From NCBI GenBank assembly GCA_022818135.1, contig JAFMSR010000009.1:20958115-21022114 (forward strand): a stretch of DNA of 64,000 bases, in the 5' to 3' direction. The position numbers and the translations under genes are program-made. Shown piece by piece: positions 26,171-39,574 of this stretch; the first letter of the stretch is position 1, and every line of letters begins with the position of its first letter. The notes beneath the pieces were generated by a model that ran no database searches, was not told the origin of the DNA, and worked only from the letters and a program-made list of their open reading frames with translations. Source of the DNA: Saxidomus purpurata. Its lineage: Eukaryota; Mollusca; Bivalvia; Venerida; Veneridae.

Positions 26171-28790
26171 TCGTCTGATATTGTTTCTCATTTGTCCTGA
26201 TGAGCCTTCCCTTCTCGTCTCTGTCTAGTTTGATGTCCATTGATTGTTACGCAATCTAACAATTGGTCGGTATCAACATTATTTTTCTTTAATCTTGCGA
26301 ACCATACTAATTATTATACTGTGCAAGGTATATTCCATTAAGTAAAAGTCAGTAATCTTTGTATAAAGATATCCAAATAATTTTTGTAATATTTGGAATG
26401 ATTATCTTACGTTTGACTGTATACGAATGTGAAAACAATTATGAAAATTACAGCCCATTAAGAAAGGCCTATAATGTGTTTTTAATCATTTTGATATGTC
26501 ATAATTATCGGATTATTCCTCGGTTATGAATGTTTTAATGCTGGCATTCTCTTGCATGGCAGGTATGTATTTCCCATACAACAGTAATAATCAATGGAAT
26601 GCTTTATTTTACTCCACTGTTTTTATTCAATAAAGTGACCGTATTTATAAAAATGCAAAGAAACTCTACATTATTGAAGACAAAACATGAGTCGACACAA
26701 TGTAGCTGTCTGAGTTGGTATGGTCTTTTTATGAACATGTGTCAAATTTCAGAAGATTTCACCCTATTCAATTTTGAACATGTTTTTGAATCGCTTACGG
26801 TCTTTTACCAGACCTGCTTTGTTTCCCATGCTATGATTAGCTCTGAATGTGATGAAACTTGCAGAAAGCTGACCTTTCACTTGACTAGGTAATCTAGATT
26901 TGCAGCATGGGTTACCGTCTTGTTGTATTACATTTTATATTTGACATTTCCAAAAGAAAAGTTTTATAAATCTTTTAATATTACAATCACCAAACAACTG
27001 TTTGTTCTTTTAACGAACTCGGGTTTCATGTATAACTCAGACGGATAGAGACTGTCACACTGTACATGTCATTAAATCCAATGACAACATGACTGTATGC
27101 TTTTAGGAAGTGGTAATAACATTTGAAATAGAGCTAGAAAAACATAGGCAACATATTGAAAGTGTATCTCAACTAACACTACCTGGAGTACTCATAGATG
27201 CATGCAATTTACTGACATTGGAGTTAGAAATATCTTAAGTATGAAATAATCTCTATTCTTAACTTTCACTTTAATCAACCTCAAGAATAAAAGAAATTTA
27301 AACAAAGAACTGAAAATCTTATTCATACCGCTAACATTTTACCAGTTTTTGTATTATTGTCCTTATTATAGGCTACAGCTAGTCAAAACTAAAAAAAAAG
27401 TTTAGCAACCGGCTGCAAGAATGGTTCTTGGTAAGAAACTTACTGTTTCGTCTGACCCACTTTTGAAATAATTCAGTTGGCTATCTTTCCTTTTAATTTA
27501 ATTCTACGCTGGTTTCTTGGCATACAAAACGTTTACACTAACTATGCGTAAGATGACATCCAGACTAACTATAGCCTCAGTTATGGAAAACAAATTACCC
27601 GATCCACACCCAATATTTAAAATAATATACACTAAATTAACTTAGCTTTTTAATATGCTGGTAAAGTTTTTGAAATTCGATATCATTTAATACAAGAAAC
27701 GATTTACACGCTGCATCTACCCCAACCTTCTTTTGTATACTTTCAATATTAAACGAGAACCGAAAAGCCATGGCAGGAGCGGTCACCTACTTCATAACTT
27801 TTATTTCCTTACTTTCAACTTCCTAACTTCGAACTGCCTTACTTCTCAATTCAGTGCTTCTAAAGAAGCACACGTATTTGGAATATCGAAGGGACAGCTT
27901 ATATATCTCACGAAACAATACAGATGACTCGTTATTACTCAGGTACTCAACAGCTACTGAATGCATAGTTTTAAACAACTTGATTAAAACAAATAAAATA
28001 GCAAAGAAAGTACACAAATCAATTTACAATATAACATCATAATACTAAACGAAGCTTTTAACACACTAACTGTCTTTTTCCGTCTTTATCTAAATAGTAT
28101 AAATTCCATTACATTAATTTCAAAATAATCGAGTGATACAAATTTCATACGAAAGAGAATGTTAAGGGTGGATTTCCTAAAGAAGAGAATCAAGGCAATA
28201 ACCTATGTTAGGTATGTAGAAGGAGGTCTCAACGCTTATTGGCGCTTCTCTCGATCATTTTGAAATTCATGAAACGGTAGTATACATCCAGAGTCGTCAT
28301 TAGTACTAAGCAAGACATCGTAGCTGTCATACACCGATAGCTACACATAAGCGGGCAGATATTGGAAGGTTTGATAATTAGATAAAGCAGGAACAAGTCA
28401 AGTGTGGCGTTAGAAATTTCGTTTAATGTATGAACGTAAGGAAAAAAAGTTAAATTAAAAACAGTCTTTATTCACCGTTTGGCGCTTTAAATCCGCGGTG
28501 CCAAATGATCGCGGTTTGTGAAGTTTTTTTTAATTGACGGTGTCTTAAATTTGCGCAGATCACATCAGCCAACAAAATAAAACCTTTACATAAGATGCCA
28601 AACACGTAATCAAGGGACGCTACTCTTACATAACTAATGGACAAACCGCACAGTACGGTTATAAGCGTACACATGTCCAGATAGTTAGACATGGGTGTCC
28701 ATTTCTTAACAACCTGAACTCGAACAATGTCGTTAATTTTAGTGGCCGCAAAGGTTTTGCAGTTTTATCGAAATTAGTGTTTTAGATAGT
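24302..28790. other. Intergenic sequence without supportable genes
   Basis: Apart from possible 3' UTR at its start, this AT-rich interval shows only short open frames with no domain, splice support or codon character of a gene. No repeat family is recognisable by eye. Confidence 0.4.
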
Positions 28791-28799
28791 TTTGACTGA

Positions 28800-30570
28800 C
28801 TTAGTTTCTGTTGTACGATTTCATAGCGTTTGGTTTTAACGTTTTTGGCGAAACTGACTTTGTTCTACTATCTACAAACAATTGGACTTGAAAACCCCAC
28901 ATTGTAACGGAATATTTATAATTTCCATATATAAGAGTATTGACCACTACCCTTAGATGTTTGGATATGCACTTAACGAATGACACCGTTTCTTTTCTGC
29001 AGGCCATTGCTTACCTGGCTGTATGGATGATGAAGTTTTGTGCTCGAAACCTCATTTGTTTGCAAAGTTTGCACAGCTCATGAGAAACTAGAATTGGTCC
29101 AAGGTCACTTACACATATGTCAGAGATGCCATTTTTTGACATGTGTACGTTGAGATTTCTACTGACTGTGAAGTTCGCATTTCAGGAAGCAAGTCTACTT
29201 TATAGAAACGACTGTAATAATCGGTGTTCAATAAGAAGTGTTTGCCATCGAAGGTAAATAAGTCTATACGAGGGTTTTGGTCTGTGAATGCATTTCATGA
29301 ATCATCATAGATTCTTTTCGATTAGTCTCTCTTAGTCAAACACTGGACAACTAAGTACGAAGTTTATGATTTCCTTGAACATGCCAGTCCGAAAGATACG
29401 CTCTTTTCACGTCTCATTTTTGTAACCTCAAAGTGATTAACATGAACCGAGTTTAATAACACCTTGGGAGAATTAATTTCTGAGCTCTAAATATCAAACC
29501 ATCGGCGTGAGACATTTCATCACGATGGTTCCAATATTTAAGTACATGTGAATATTGGCGGGAGTCTGACCAACCTTTGTCAATTATCTGTATCAATATT
29601 TGTGGTAATGATCTGCGCTTTTCCATGATTCAATACATTTTCTGTATACAGGTTTATTGTTCGAATCTACAATACCTTTCGTCCATAAAATGTTGGTGGA
29701 AACACTTACACTCAAACAAAATGGCAGTTATCTAATCATGTTAGCGTACCCGTTTTGTGTTTACGACATACTTTCTTGCGCGAAGGCGTGCGGACGACCT
29801 TCATGTACCATGCACGAACCGATCTATACTAGTAGTTTGTTTTGGACTACATAGACCATAAATGGTGATAATGAGCTTCTATAAAGCCTGTTTTTGTGGT
29901 TCGTTCCAGAAGAACTCGGCATCTTTCTTTTGTATCTATAATGCACTTGCTAAGTTTGCAACGCTTTCAAGCATTTCATCGTACTCTTTTTTTTCTTGTT
30001 TCACCTAGACTAATACGTCACCTACTTTACATGTGGCATTGGTCAAACCCTCGAAGACTTCATTAATTTAAAAAAAATCCTGACTAGATTTACTACCACA
30101 CGGTTTCATCAGGAGTCTGTACATGTACCTAGAAAACTGAGTCGAAAATGTTTAAAGATATGACGAAACATTGTCAAATTTACAACTCAAATAATCATGT
30201 GTACAGTCAATCATTAAGAACAACGACTGTCTTAACATCGTTTACAGTCTAAGTAGCGTAATGTTGTCTCAGAATGGAATTACTTAAAATCTTTGTGTCA
30301 AGACAAACGCGCAGTTGCCTGGATTTTGTTTTGACCGTTATTGCTAAGCTGTTGATCTATTCAATTGATTCGTTGATCTTTTCTACAATATAATGCGACT
30401 TCTTCTTACCATACGGTCAACTCCGTCCTCTAGTTCTCACTTGAGAAACTCTGGTACCCTGTGTGGAGGATTATCAACGGGTATATGTATTGCATTTGGC
30501 CTTAAGTACAGTTGAAATTCACTTTCAAGAACATCAATCCCTTTAAATACATAGGAATGCTGTCTTATCA
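28800..30570 (-). pseudogene. Dead Ty3/gypsy-type retrotransposon pol fragment
   Basis: Conceptual translation of the minus strand, across many stops and frameshifts, gives the ordered landmarks of a gypsy polyprotein. Near 30,545-30,420 is an RT entry with FKGIDVLESEFQL, then HRVPEFLK and ELEDGVDRM. Near 30,330-30,230 is QLRVCLDTK followed by SILRQHYAT. About 29,990-29,880 holds EYDEMLESV then FFWNEPQKQAL. Around 29,600-29,450 is the pre-integrase HRDEMSHADGLIFRAQKLILP, and 29,250-29,030 is the integrase core with HFLLNTDYYSRFYKVDLLPE and a following LVSHELCKLCKQ. Last, near 28,870-28,820, is VQLFVDSRTKSVSP. RNase H is mostly missing. I found no LTRs. It is non-functional and lies intergenically. 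Confidence 0.75.
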
Positions 30571-31439
30571 ATCGGCGATGTTTGGTTTAAAGCAAATGAA
30601 AACTTAATCAACTGCAAATCAAGAGAGTTTTGCAAACACAGTAAAGGTACGGTGGCACTATCCATAACGTCGAACAGTGCATCTACAGTGATATTAGCGT
30701 GAGAACATTAAAATCTGATCATATCTTCAACAGGAAGAATATAACATTGTACAAGTGTAAATATGATAATAATGTTCAATTTGTTGATAACAAAGTGAGA
30801 TATATGCCTAATTTGCACAGGAGTGTAGCAAGTAGGGTATATGCCCCTGAACCCGTGTCATCCCTAAAAGTTTAACAATATGACGGGAAGGACCAATTAA
30901 AATAGGAGCGCAGCCTACCGTTTCAATGTTTAATCCCAGGTCCTTTTCACTATTGTTATCTGTACTTGCGTATTCTATGTCTTCGAAACATGTTGTACGA
31001 CACATATTGGAAAAGTGATTGAGTATCACAATTATGACGATCCCATTATCAAATTCTAAGATTAAAGTTGTTTTATAAATAATTGGGTCTATCCACAAAT
31101 GTTTCGAAAGCATCTATTGTGTTTTAGACACCTATCTTGACTGTAATCCAGCTAGCTATTTTCAACGATAAACTAATTGTAATCATGCTTTTTATTTGTT
31201 TTCACGCAACCATAACTCGTATTAATTTTGTGACTTACTTCAATTTTGGTATCTAAAGTTTTAATTGAGCACGTACACTTTAGAGACCTTTCTTTTATCG
31301 AGTCATCGTCTAAAATAGTCATAATCAATTTGGCATAGAAACTAAAGTTAGGTCTGAAAAGGTGTTGTTTATCATTTTGATGCCAATTTAGTTCTCAGTC
31401 ATATAAAGTTGTCCGAATGGTTACCTTCATGGATCCTGC

Positions 31440-33970
31440 GGCAATGCTCAAGCCGTTCCGGGTCAAAAACTAGGATTCTACATTGTAGGTAAGAGGAAAG
31501 AAAAAAGACTTTACAGACCCTATTTTGTATCTTTTTACAGTCTGACTATACTTTTGACCAATGTTTGCAATTCAATGCCGTTTTGATCGACCCTTCAGAT
31601 TATTTGTTCAAAATGTCAGAACTGAAGTTGCAGTCTAGACGAGTATAACATGACATTTTATAATGTAAAAAGGGCATTTGCCATGTATAAAGAAGACTGT
31701 ATGTATTGAAATTCAAAAGCGGAAGAGTTTCTGTTTAAGTGTAACGTTACCTTCAAATAAAGATATCATTTAGTTTCACAAGTTAGGAGATAACAAGTCT
31801 GGTCAAAATGCTCTTACTGTCAGAGTGATTAAACATGTGATCGTTAATATTTTTAAATCCGTAAGAGTTGAAGCTGTACAATCTTTAAAAACGACACAAT
31901 GTTGTTTCTGTATTCTGAATCTTTCGAAGGAAGTATTGAATTTAATTTTACATTATCAGTAAATTGTTATTAACTTAATTGGCATTTACTTATAAGATCA
32001 AAAGCTTACAACTTAGGAAGAATATAATTAATTTCCTGTATTGCATGGTATTCAACGTAAGTGATTTATATTGCCCGAGAACACACACGCTCCATGTATA
32101 TTATACACCAATCAATTAAGGCATGTTTCATAAACAATAGAACAATTCATATGGTAATTTGTGACATATACAAATCATAGTTACTTTAAGATACATAAAT
32201 TAACAGAAAAATAAAGGATGTATATTGTCATATTTAATAAAACACAATGTCATAATATTATTGCAAGTTAGATACAACTCACAAAACTCACCCCATCTAA
32301 TTTAACCATCTCGTGTGAAAAAGCTCTACATATTGTAAGTTTTTTTTTCGAAAGAACTGACAAGATTTCCTAATTGCAACATTTTACTAGAATTTATCTT
32401 TGTATATATTATATTATATTTTGTTCTGTGTTCTTATTCATCGACTGTGCATCTTGTTTAATGAGGGTGTGACATAATAAAATATCTGATAGAAACTGGT
32501 AGGCAAATACAACTCGTACTGTACTATAAGATATACCAGTTGCATACAAACTACGTCATGCGCTAGACATTGTTGATTTGGATGTTTAGAAATTCCAGTA
32601 AATTGTTTAATAAAAAAAATGCAGTTTTGTTCTACAAAGTTACTTTAAGGTCTCGTATATTTTGCTTTTCACCTCACTTCTGTCTTGCATGTCCTAATAG
32701 AAAGTAGCTACATTGTAGCAAAATATTTAGTAAGATTTAAGGATAATATTCACGTTATATACTCTTAATGTCTCGATTTTTAAATAAGCGAAAGGATAAC
32801 AGACGAGTCTTTTGTATTCGAACAATTGTTGGAAACACATTTTATCAACAAGTACAATTTAGCAATTGTTTACGTAAACAGTAAATCACCAAGGACATGC
32901 GTGATACATGCGTTAATCAGATAAAACAAACTTTGGTTAGCTAATTGTGATCGCAACCAGATAAAATATCATAATATGAATATGCAGAGACACTTTTGCA
33001 AAACATTTTGCAGTGAAATGAGGACATTAGACGTGTTGGCTGCTTACTAAGGGAGAAAAGTGGTAAGTTTATTTCATAAGTTATGTTTCTTCCAGTGTCC
33101 CTTAAACGTTTAAAGTTTAGATTTACGCAGACCTGTTCCGAATCTCTCTAAGTACAATTATTAGAAGTGTATAAAATACGAAAGTGAATTATGCAATGAT
33201 GTTGTATTGTTGTACATGTAATGGAGAAATTCTTTTCTAGAACCATGTTTTATGTGCACAAAATCAAGATAACGTCAGTCTTCTCGTCCGTCCGTCCATC
33301 AATATATCTACACATTACAATGTCTACGACCTATTCTGGATATAGCCATGTTTGTGCAGCTCTGTACATCGATCTTTTAAAAGCTTTAGTATGGTGGCCA
33401 TTATCTCTCTTTTTTAAATTTTGTCACAAGGTAGGCAACAAGCAGCTGATTTGTTGTATCTGCGTGTATGGTCTAAGGTAGATAGGCCATTTTTATTAAA
33501 CGAAAACGTAACATCACCTTAAGTCACAAATATGACTGGCAGAGCATGACATTACAGAATCACTTATCATCACATGAATTACATACTATCACACGACATA
33601 TATTTATATCATCACATCACCTTGCGTCACGTATATGGGCACATTTCAGTACCGAAACATGTATCATCACATTACACTTTATATCATCACTTTTTCAAGC
33701 GTTTTAAAATATATTCTTTAATTTTCATAAAAGTAAGGCAAAATGAGCTTCTGTGTTTTCAGCGCGGCAAGAATGCATTTGAGTCAAAATCCTCAGGTGA
33801 ATCAAAGTTTATCACTGACCACAAGATTCTCATGCAAAACTTGCAGTAAAACACGATTGGCCTCATTCTTCCATTGTTACACAATCGGGATTGTTTTCTT
33901 CTGTGCGTCTTCAATCGAGCCATTGCGCAAATGTTCTCGAATCTGCGACAGATGTAGAAAACGCCTATCA
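31440..33970. repeat. Direct duplication, copy A
   Basis: It begins near GGGTCAAAAACTAGG and ends near GATGTAGAAAACGCCTATC. It matches copy B (34310-36480) in the same order and orientation throughout. Anchors: GCAATTCAATGCCGTTTTGATC, ATTAGAAGTGTATAAAATACG, TATGGTGGCCATTATCTCTC, AGCAGCTGATTTGTT, TTTGAGTCAAAATC and CTTCAATCGAGCCATTG. Copy A has about 700 extra bases (about 32,100-32,805) missing from B. No gene is recognisable in it. Confidence 0.85.
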
Positions 33971-34309
33971 GGCCACACCAAATTAATAAGTTGGTCATCA
34001 GACTCGCTCGCTTCTATTTTCTTAAAACCAATGAAAACATAATAAAACTTAAAGTCAACTGACTTCTTTGAAATTATTACTACATGCAACTAATTCACTT
34101 GATTCCAGTTGTATTTTGTTTTTGAAGCTAAAAGAACCTTTTCTTCTATTTAGTAATTATAAATCAGAATATTAAAAACATACTGAAGCACCCGTTATTA
34201 TTATTCGCTTGGAGCTAATTCCGTGGAACAAATCATATTATTTTCTTAATATATGCTTTATATCGCTCGCTCCAAGATTTTTGTAGAAAATGATTTATGT
34301 GGCATTTTA

Positions 34310-36480
34310 TGCCGGCCTGGGTCAAAAACTAGGTTATTAGGGTAAATAAAAAAAAGTTTAAAATTATCATAGAGACCCTTTTTTGTACCATCATTTTCAG
34401 ATCTTTTTACCCTTAGCATGCACGTCTTCAGGTGTTTGCTTTTGACCCAGGTTAGCGATTCAATGCCGTTTTGGTCGACCTTGTAGATTGTTTTGATTTC
34501 GCAACGTGATAACTGAAGTTGCGGTCTAGACGTTTAGTCGATTATTTTCTAATAATGAAAAACATGGACAATGTCCTGTTTAAAGAACACTGTACGTATT
34601 AAAATTGATAAATGCAAGTGATATTGTTTAAGATTAACGTTACCTTGAAATAAAGATATGATCATATAGTTTCACAAATTTGAGATAACAGGTCTAATGA
34701 AAATGCTCTTATTGCCAGAGTGGTTCATCATGTGATCTGTAATATTTTAAAATCCGTCAGAGTAGAAGCCGTATAATACTTAAGAACGACACAATGTTGT
34801 TTTTGTAATTTGCATCTTTCGTAGGAAACATTGAATTCAATTTTACGTTATGAGTTAATTGTAAGTAACAACTGCAATGTTTGAACTAAACTTGATTTTA
34901 CTTATAGGATCAATAGCTTACAACCACGGAAGTATATAAGTAATTTGCTGCATTGCGTTTAACTTATTACATGTTAAGTGATATTTTATTGCACGATAGC
35001 ACACACGCTACATGTACATCGTGAGTCTTCTGTATTAAAGAAATTGTTAGAAAACATGTGTTATTTACAAGTACAATTCAGCAATTGTTTTCGTTTTCGA
35101 AAACAGTAAGTCATTAAGGACACGTGTATATATACACTGCGTTTAATCAGATAAAATAGACTTTGGTAAACTTATTGTGACTGCAAACAGATAATATATC
35201 ATAATATGCATATGCAGAGACAGTTTTGCAAAACATTTTGCAGCGAAAGGAGGGCAATATACGAATTGGCTTCTTACTAAGCGAGAAAAGTGGTAAGTTT
35301 ATTTCATAAGTTATGTTCCTGCTCATAAGTTCTTCCATTGTTCTATCAAGATTTGATGTTTAGATTTACGCAGACCTGTTCCAGAAACTTTAAGTACAAA
35401 TATTAGAAGTGTATAAAATACGAAAGTTAATTATGCAATGTTGTTGTATTGTTGTAATGGAGGATATTTGTTTCTAGAACCGTATTTTCAGTGCACAATA
35501 TCGGGTAACTTCATTCCATCCATTCATCCATCCATGCAAACAACCACCCATCCATCAATCCATCTATCTAACAATGTCAATGACCTATCCCTGAGTTGGC
35601 CATGCTTTTTGCAGCTCTGTACATCGGCTTGTTAGTATGGTGGCCATTATCTCTCACTTTTTCGGTTTTGTCACAAGTAAGGCAAAAAGCAGCTGATTTG
35701 TTTTATCTGAGTCTCAATGGAAACGTTCGAAACATATTTTGTGAGCGATCAATGTCTTCCGTAATGTGTACCCTTTCAGAGATATCTATTTTTCTATGAA
35801 TGTCTCTGTCTACTTTGTGCCATAGCCCGAAGGCAAAGCAAACTAGCAGTAAATTTTGCAATTACTTTACACCGAAATCGAAACTTGGCGTCTTTCCAAG
35901 ATTTTAGACACAAATGACAATTAAATCATACGTAATATTTCGCAAAAAATCAGTGCTTAATGTCCAACATATTTATGATTATACAAGCCACTTTGAATGT
36001 TTGTATGTGTTTGTTATCATTCAAAGTATAGATGATAGTTTTAATGACTTACAAGACATGTAATCCATTTTTTATAATACGAAAACGTAACAGCACATTA
36101 AATCACTTATATACCTGGTATAGCATGACATTACATATTCACATATCACATGCATGGCTTATCATCGCATAATAAGATTTATATTATCACATCATCTAGC
36201 GTCACGTATATCGGCATATTTCAGTACCGTAATGTATCATTACATTACACTTCATATCATCACATCTCCCAGTGTTTTAAAATATTTTCTTTAATTTTCA
36301 AAAAGTGAGGCAAAATGGGCTTTTACCTTGTCGGCATGACATACCTTGTCGGCATGACAAGAATGAATTTGAGTCAAAATCTTCTATGCTACAAGTTGGA
36401 GTTGTTTTCTTCTGTGTGTCTTCATTCGAGCCATTGTGCAAGTTTTCCCGAATCTACGAAAGATGTAGAAAACGCGTATC
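34310..36480. repeat. Direct duplication, copy B
   Basis: This is the partner of copy A, separated from it by about 340 bases. The microsatellite at the corresponding place is GTCC-type in A (about 33,286-33,299) and CATC-type in B (about 35,516-35,570). Both copies hold a degenerate ATCACAT/TATCATCAC-rich stretch (33,550-33,690 and 36,125-36,265). The copies are clearly related but much diverged. Confidence 0.85.
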
Positions 36481-39400
36481 ATTTTCGGTTGGGGTGTATG
36501 ATTAATAAAAATTTAATAGTTAACGCAGTTAGTAAAAGTGTAAATAGCTGTCGGTAAGTGTGCGATTTACGTATATTTTCGTGTCAGTTAGTGTACAGTG
36601 GTGATGTATTATCATAATAAAGTCCAGTTTTTGAAATATTATAGGAAAACAATGTACTGTATTTCTGATGGTTTGCTATGTGTATGGGGTGGAGCTTAAC
36701 TGTGATCTACATGTATCTTTAATAGAGAACATGATCTATCTACAATAGAGAACAGTTACATGTACAATAGTGCAACAGAGCAACTGTGCCTCCTCGAAAT
36801 AACGTAATTGTTCACACCAACAGTACTCTATCTATTATCTATTATTAAGCAAAATGATTGTTTGAAAATGAGAGTTTAATGTCGGACTTAAAGGAGACTT
36901 ACATGTATATAATGAATGTCGTTACTATCGTTTTCCTGCAACAATATGTCGAAAACTGAAGTAAAAGAAAATAACATAAACATAAATGTTGCGTCAGTTC
37001 AATTGTAATATATCACAAAGAAGACATTTTTTATCACCAAGACGCCTTTCTTGGAAAAATATGATGATACTGTCATAACTTGAAGTTGAAAGAGCCACTA
37101 TATGAGTCTGGTTTTGAATTCTTTAGCAGTTTATAACTTTTCGCCATGCTTAAGTGAGCTATTGTTAGTCAAAACTACATCTTGAACTAAAATAGATCGA
37201 ATGATATTCCATGCACAGTCAGTGCTATTGTTAACACACATGTACAATAATTATATTTATTTTATGCTAACTAATGAAATACTGTGTCCTATCAGTAAAA
37301 TATAGAGTGTTGATATAGATATCATATCAGTCACAGTGTAGGTGATATAGGTCTGCCGGAACTACTTTTTTCAGTGGTGCTTATACATAATTTAGTTTTT
37401 GTTTTAACTGTTAGCATAAAAAAAGAAAATTTGTTTGTTTTGAGTGGATATGGAATATATCTCAACTCAAAGTGAGTACAATTTTCACATTTTCACTCGC
37501 GCATCTCGCTCGTGAAAATATTAAAATTGTATCACTTTTCGTTCAGATAGATTCCATATCCACTGAAAACAAACACATATCCTCTAATAGGCACCTATGG
37601 TGGTCTTGTGAGCAATACTAGTATAGGGTTATCATGACCCGCCTGCAAGTTCAATAAATTAGATTGTTGTAGGATATACAAATTTAACACAATAGGCAGT
37701 TTTATCTTAATAGGCTTTCCGTATTGTTCAGTATCAGATATTTATGTGATAATTAATTACATACATGTATTTTCAAAGATAATTTAGTGTATACGGACAT
37801 GATATCTTAACGGCTGCTTTCAATTTACAAATAAGACACATGTTTCAGTGGTTATCTATGTACTTTGTTCCATTCACCTTAAGAAAAGAATGACCAATAT
37901 GTATGTTATTTTACGCCGTTAAATCGATTTAATTCTGATTTCATATACATGCCATATGTTATTATATATCTTATACACGTGCCTAATTTTGTTCTCGTTG
38001 TGCACATTTGTTGTTGTTAATATGTTTGCTTTTTTCACATCTACATAATCAAAGACATTTGGCGACTTATGTTTGTGTGCAGTTTAAGACATTAATAGTA
38101 ATATGAAGTATGAAAAAGATGAAGCTCCGCAAGAGTGTTTTTTGTACGTTGTGAAATATTTCTAATCGAGCCGATTTTTGGAAACTAAAGTCTGATTGTG
38201 CTGCAAACGTCACAATACAGGTTGAAAAATTTCTGCATAAAGTTTGTCAATTGCAACAATTTTCAATTTTTTTTTACATTTTTTAAGTTTTCTGTCGTAC
38301 CTTTTGTCGTAATTCTGACATCTTCACATAAAAAGAATAAATCTTACTAAAAGTAAAAAAATCATCATATAATTATATTATTGGATATGAAAAAAAGTTC
38401 CGGCACACTAAATTGTACAATGTAATCGTGATAAGTGACCAAAACGAAGTAACTATCTTAAATCCTTGTTTGTATAAGTTGCTTGAAGTCACGTTTACTA
38501 AGGCTATTATTATTGATGTTCTAGTACGTCTTTTCAACGCTTATGACATCTAGGGGCTGTATTGGTTTAGAGCGCATAATTTGAATTTAACAGTTATACT
38601 TTAAAGTTGGCAAACTTTCTTAAAATTTAACGTTATAATAGATTTTTATCAATTAAGTTTTTTTTTCTGTAATCATTTCGATGTACATTTACACCATTGA
38701 AATTTCACTAGATCGCGTTTATATGTGGCAAATTTATAACACAATGAAAAAGTTGCGCGTTCAGCATTGAGAAAGGGTAATAATTATATTATTGCATGGT
38801 ATTTAACATATCAATGAACGTACCGAGCGGTCTAAGGTCATCGGAAAATTGCTGCTAGATGTTAAGCTACGGTGGGTATTGCTTACAAACTATGCGAGTG
38901 CACAGTTTAATATCATATAAACCAGTTTTTTATTTTGTTTGTTCGACTGTCCTGTTGAAAGAATGTTTCACCGTAATGCTGACACTGTACTGACTTTGAG
39001 GCAAAATAAAGTCAAACTGACCGTCCCGTTATCTACCACGTCAAGAGTTATCGCTCGTGTTCAATTCAGCAAACCGTTTTGAATGTTTGAAAAGAAGCAG
39101 AAAATTTCGAAAGAATATTACATATGAATTTTGGAGGCATGTCTTTACTAAAAACGTCTTGTGGAATTTATGCAACTGCGTATGCTTAATGTAGACTAAA
39201 TGGGATTTATCTGGGTGAACTAGCGATATTCATTTTCCCCATAGATTTCTAATATACATAGGTTTACTCTCGACTGATGTTGCCTCTCTAGCCATGATTT
39301 TCGGAAAAAATCAAAACATTACAAAAAAGCATATCTGACAGACATGGGATCCGCCGAACACGTCTTCACACTACGTTGGTGCTCGTCGTTCCTGCTCACT

Positions 39401-39574
39401 TTATGAAAATAAGTCACCCGCCTCTTATTGTACCAGTAAATATACATGAAATAGTTCATGTATTTTTTGCAGTTATTTTTGTTGTTATGCAACTGAAAGA
39501 GAGTTAAAATTTTTCAAAGGTCTTAAAAAATACCAATGATAAGCACATTCAACACGACCATTTACTACTTTCAG
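36481..39574. other. Intergenic sequence upstream of gene 2 exons
   Basis: Apart from the palindrome at 37.4-37.6 kb I see no gene or repeat. Gene 2's promoter and first non-coding exon may lie here, since a good acceptor (CTACTTTCAG) ends at 39574, but I cannot locate them. Confidence 0.35.
37433..37574. repeat. Imperfect palindrome, intergenic
   Basis: GTTTGTTTTGAGTGGATATGGAA at the left pairs with TTCCATATCCACTGAAAACAAAC at the right; inside, AGTGAGTACAATTTTCAC pairs loosely with GTGAAAATATTAAAATTGTATCACTT. The length and layout suggest a small hairpin transposon copy of a different family from the 50.2 kb one. Confidence 0.65.

Noticed and set aside
33743..34042. Open frames on both strands in duplication copy A
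   Set aside because: The corresponding part of copy B does not keep a matching long frame, so coding is unlikely.
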